This document shows, one piece after another, positions 60,520-64,000 of a stretch of DNA of 64,000 nucleotides; position 1 is the first letter of the stretch, and each line of letters begins with the position of its first letter. A program made the position numbers and the translations under genes. This stretch comes from Lophius americanus. Its lineage: Eukaryota; Chordata; Actinopteri; Lophiiformes; Lophiidae. The DNA lies in NCBI GenBank assembly GCA_037951165.1, contig JBBDHG010000061.1:3964501-4028500 (forward strand), in the 5' to 3' direction. The notes under the pieces were generated by a model. The model was given only the letters and a program-made list of their open reading frames with translations, was not told the origin of the DNA and made no database searches.

Positions 60520-63500
60520 CTTGTATGGATGGAATGTTTTGATCTTTACGCACAACTGAGTGCGCACAGTGACGCGCGTAATCTCTGGTAAACAGTACGT
60601 TTTGACATTTATTATATTTTTTCTGTATAGAAGATGATACGATAAGACCGTTGGATAATTTCAAACACTTCTATGATTGTCTTTGCTCAAGATGATAACA
60701 TGAATTACATCTACACACACACCAATTGGTAGTTTCTGAGCTGGAGGTGCGGGTGCAGCGCATCTCAGTGGCCAGACTCCGTTTCTTTGCGATTTAGAAA
60801 AAAATATCTTAAGAGCACTTCATAGCAGGAATGCTGTTAAGAAATGTTTGTTGATTAACTCCACAAGTGATTGAAAAAGTTCCTATATTTCACTGAAAAA
60901 CGCATAAAAGGGGGATATGAAGTACAATTTAACATGGAGTACGCTGCATACCAACCAAAAGTGTTTGTGAATCTTGAAGGAGCTCATTGGGCCACATGAG
61001 CTGAACTCCATCCGAGGCAAATCAAATGCTCAATAATCTTTATCACTTAGAGGTGATAAATACATTGGTATGGGGCGCCTTTATGTGCTTTCCCTAGGGG
61101 ACACTCAACCACATTGCCTGGCCCTCGGGAGCTCTATTCAGGTTCCATCCCAACTGAAATGATCCGTCTCGTGTGACTGAGTTAATAATCACCATGTGTG
61201 TATAATCGTGCATTAGGAGTGTGCATAACTTAAGATATTGATCTAACATGAAAATCAATGAGGGAAAGAGAGAGTTTAGTGTTCATGACCCTTATTGTCC
61301 TTTTTGTTAACACACCAGTCAGGTCAAGTTTATTGTCTGTTTAATGATCTTCAGGTGGGTTTCGGAAATAATACCAGCCTCTTCAACTCAGTCAATTTGA
61401 TTGTTAAATAAAAATATCATAATTACTAATATGCATATGATGCGAAATTTATGGGGAGTCATTGGATCCATAAAAAATGAAATGTGCCAATCCGAACAAT
61501 AAGCATAAACCTCAAATATCATCTCAGTCCTTTGGACAAAATAAATTAGTTTTGCTGTTATGCTTTATATTTATCTAAACAAGAGTGTATATTTATATTT
61601 AACATTAAAAATGTGCCATTTGATAAATAAAATATCTTAAATAAAGCAATAACAAGAATTGAGCATCTAGTTCCATTTTGCTGGCCTCCTTTACGCACCA
61701 CTACAGCTGCTCTCCTCCAGAGGCTCTGGGTCTTAAATGATATTAATTTTGCTGAATAGGCTTTAAATTATATTTTTAATCTGGATGTGTATCTGCAGAA
61801 TCTTTGGAAGAAACTAAAGACATTTTTTTTTACATTGCGCACAGCACGGTATCTGCATCACTGTGCTTTTTTTTTGGACGCAAAGTTTCACATGTAAACT
61901 TTCATTAATTGTTCACGTATCCATTTTAACAAAACTCTTATATTTGCATTTGTTAAGATATCGGATTAGACTATTTTGTTAATTGCACCAAAGAGCCCCA
62001 TTTTGCTCACAACGTCCTCTGCAAAGCGCCCTTTATCCATTCAATAGCCCGGGGGTATGCGCCCTGGGGGAGCTTATACCCTTGGTGCTCCAAATGCTCA
62101 ATTTATTTATTCTTAATTTTGTGCCGATCAATTCATTGAAGCAAAAAGGACTACGGTGTGTTTTTGAAAAGAATAAAAGGGAATTGTGGACGTAACCTTG
62201 ACGGAGCTGAGGAGAGGGCTCCCCTGACGCTGGAAAACCGCTTGAGTCAACAGGCGCCCATCTACCAGACTCTCCCTTGTCTTTATTCTGGCTAATTTTT
62301 TATTTACGGCTTTTCTTTGACATGTCTCTTATCTATCAGATTAAAAGAACAGCTTGTAACAAATCAGTCTGCACGATTTACAACAGCATTAAAAGGGGAC
62401 AAAGGGAGCAGGCAGTCAGTACCTGAGAGTCTGGTAGACGGCGCGGCGCTGCAGCTGATTCGATGGTTTGAAAATACGCACGAAACAAAATACTTGAATC
62501 CTGAAAAAGAGCCTTTGTACGTTTCTTTAGAAATCAAGCAATTCTGCATGACAAAGGACAATTAATAAGCCGTCTTTTCACGACCAGCAGCTGGTTTCCC
62601 CGTCAAGGAAAGTTGGAAAAAATTCAGACTGAATGCGCGCAAAAGCCCTTTGCGCGCAGACAGCAACCCAAGGTGACCCATTTGGCACAGTTAAAATAAC
62701 CAAGCCGAGGTAAAAGCGAGGGAACTGTCAAAAACATTTAAGCTGAAATATCTTGAAATTGCAAATCCCTTTATGTGGAGGGACGCTGCCGATGTGGGTT
62801 AGTCGTACAAAGGAGGTGGTTAAGTTGGAGAGGCTTTGGAAACGGACACGTGGCTTCTCAATGAGAGCTCTTTTGGAACCCGCGTGGCTTGCTGTGGCAC
62901 TGCAAATTTAACAACTTTAAACTTAACCATTTAGTAAATGCATGGAGTAAAATCAGCATGGTAACTTGTTAACTTTAACAAAATAAACTTTTAAATACAT
63001 AACGTCATTTATTACGTGTTTGTTTACTCTCTTTAAAAGCAGGAACGCCTGCCTCCCCAGACTTCCAGCCTCGCTCGGCATACAGGTTAGTGAGTCCAAT
63101 ATGTGGGAGATTATTTTCACTAGGATCATTTTTGAATATGCTTTTAATGGTTGGGTGCTCTGACATTTTGGCTTTTCATTACTTTTTTGTATGTGGTGGC
63201 GTTCTTCCTTTTTCTTTTTTCTTTTTTGTCGTGGAGATGGTTGAGCGCAATCAAAAATCTCTTGGAAGGAAATATAGAATATTTTAAATAAATGGGATTA
63301 TATTTTGCATGACATGAAAATGGCAAAGATTGTACTTTTACATTCACACAATACAGGCAGCTAACTATTTCATCTAAATATAGTTTAGGAATTTTGTTTT
63401 TTAATATTATGGTAGGTTTTTACCCAAACCACTCAGCCTGCTTCATTGGTGGTGTGGAACTGTGAAATTCTCACAACGATTTTCCTCTATATATTTAAAT

Positions 63501-64000
63501 TAAAGTGGGAAAAGTTTCACTACGGAACTGTTGGAGAGGGAAAGAGTTCTCATTCTGCCGAAGTGCAGGCGAAGGAAACCGCTAGCCTTTGCCTTGAACT
63601 CTGACTGTTTTGTGCTGCAACATTTGAACCATTGAGCTGTATAGAATCTGTTTAACAGCTAATCAGTCATTTAAAACGTAGAACTAGCACGCAGCTTCAC
63701 GTACCTCTGTTCCCCCTTCTCTAATTGAATATTCCACGCGCGCACAGTGCACTGCTGGCCTTTTTCAGTGGGCTCAGAATGCGCTTTTTCTATTAGCTTC
63801 TATTCTACACAAGCATTGTCAAAGGTCGGGAAATAATGAACTGCTCAGACGTGGAAGTGACCTCTGCCAACGCCACCAGAATAAATTCTCATGAATGGGA
63901 TTTCAGTCAAAATATCAGCTGTTGTGACATTTGTATCAAATTACACTGGACTTTCCTCCTTCATCGTCTGGCTATTTTCACCTTAATTGTGCACATAAAT
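60520..64000. other. Non-coding DNA downstream of gsx1; no pdx1 or cdx gene
   Basis: No second homeobox or other gene is found. A block at about 60900-61160 is complex and not repeat-like, with a GATA-type inverted pair (TTTATCAC at 61039-61046 and GTGATAAA at 61053-61060), and could be an enhancer. A short stretch near 63045-63085 is flanked by splice-like CAG and GTTAGTG signals but encodes nothing recognisable. Confidence 0.5.

Overview
The window is nuclear DNA of a ray-finned (teleost) fish. Genes are split by GT-AG introns, intergenic DNA is AT-rich with many (CA)n, (ATT)n and (CT)n microsatellites, and the decayed transposable elements are types common in fish: Tc1-like DNA transposons, an L2-type LINE and a tRNA-headed SINE-like repeat. 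The genes are teleost-like orthologues of vertebrate genes. I could not determine the species.

Layout. (1) 1-813, minus: the first two coding exons of zdhhc23, a palmitoyltransferase that runs off the left edge. (2) 814-6282: intergenic DNA with a broken Tc1-like transposon and, at its right end, the probable 3'UTR of the next gene. (3) 6283-11744, minus: atp6v1a, the catalytic A subunit of the V-ATPase, complete in 14 coding exons (617 aa), with a likely untranslated first exon at about 12355-12560. (4) 12600-14627: intergenic, with a short L2 fragment. (5) 14628-18340, minus: wasf3, a WAVE-family Arp2/3 activator, complete in 8 coding exons (462 aa). (6) 18440-21120: a cluster of decayed repeats, including a Tc1/mariner-type relic, a candidate solo LTR and a hairpin-rich repeat. 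(7) 21120-59100: about 38 kb with no recognisable gene. It holds microsatellites, a Tc1-like relic joined to an L2 LINE (29.7-32.2 kb), another Tc1-like relic (51.2-52.1 kb), an 11-bp minisatellite and an interrupted SINE-like repeat. (8) 59228-60059, plus: gsx1, a ParaHox homeobox gene in two exons (243 aa). (9) 60060-64000: gsx1 3'UTR and non-coding DNA, with no pdx1 or cdx gene visible.

The genes do not form a pathway. zdhhc23 and atp6v1a are neighbours in human 3q13, and wasf3 and gsx1 lie close together in human 13q12 (general knowledge, not checked here), so the window appears to cross a teleost synteny junction between atp6v1a and wasf3. The long gene-poor interval next to the developmental regulator gsx1 is the kind of place where distant enhancers sit, but conservation could not be tested. 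I found no CRISPR array, operon, intact functional tRNA gene or new multi-gene system.
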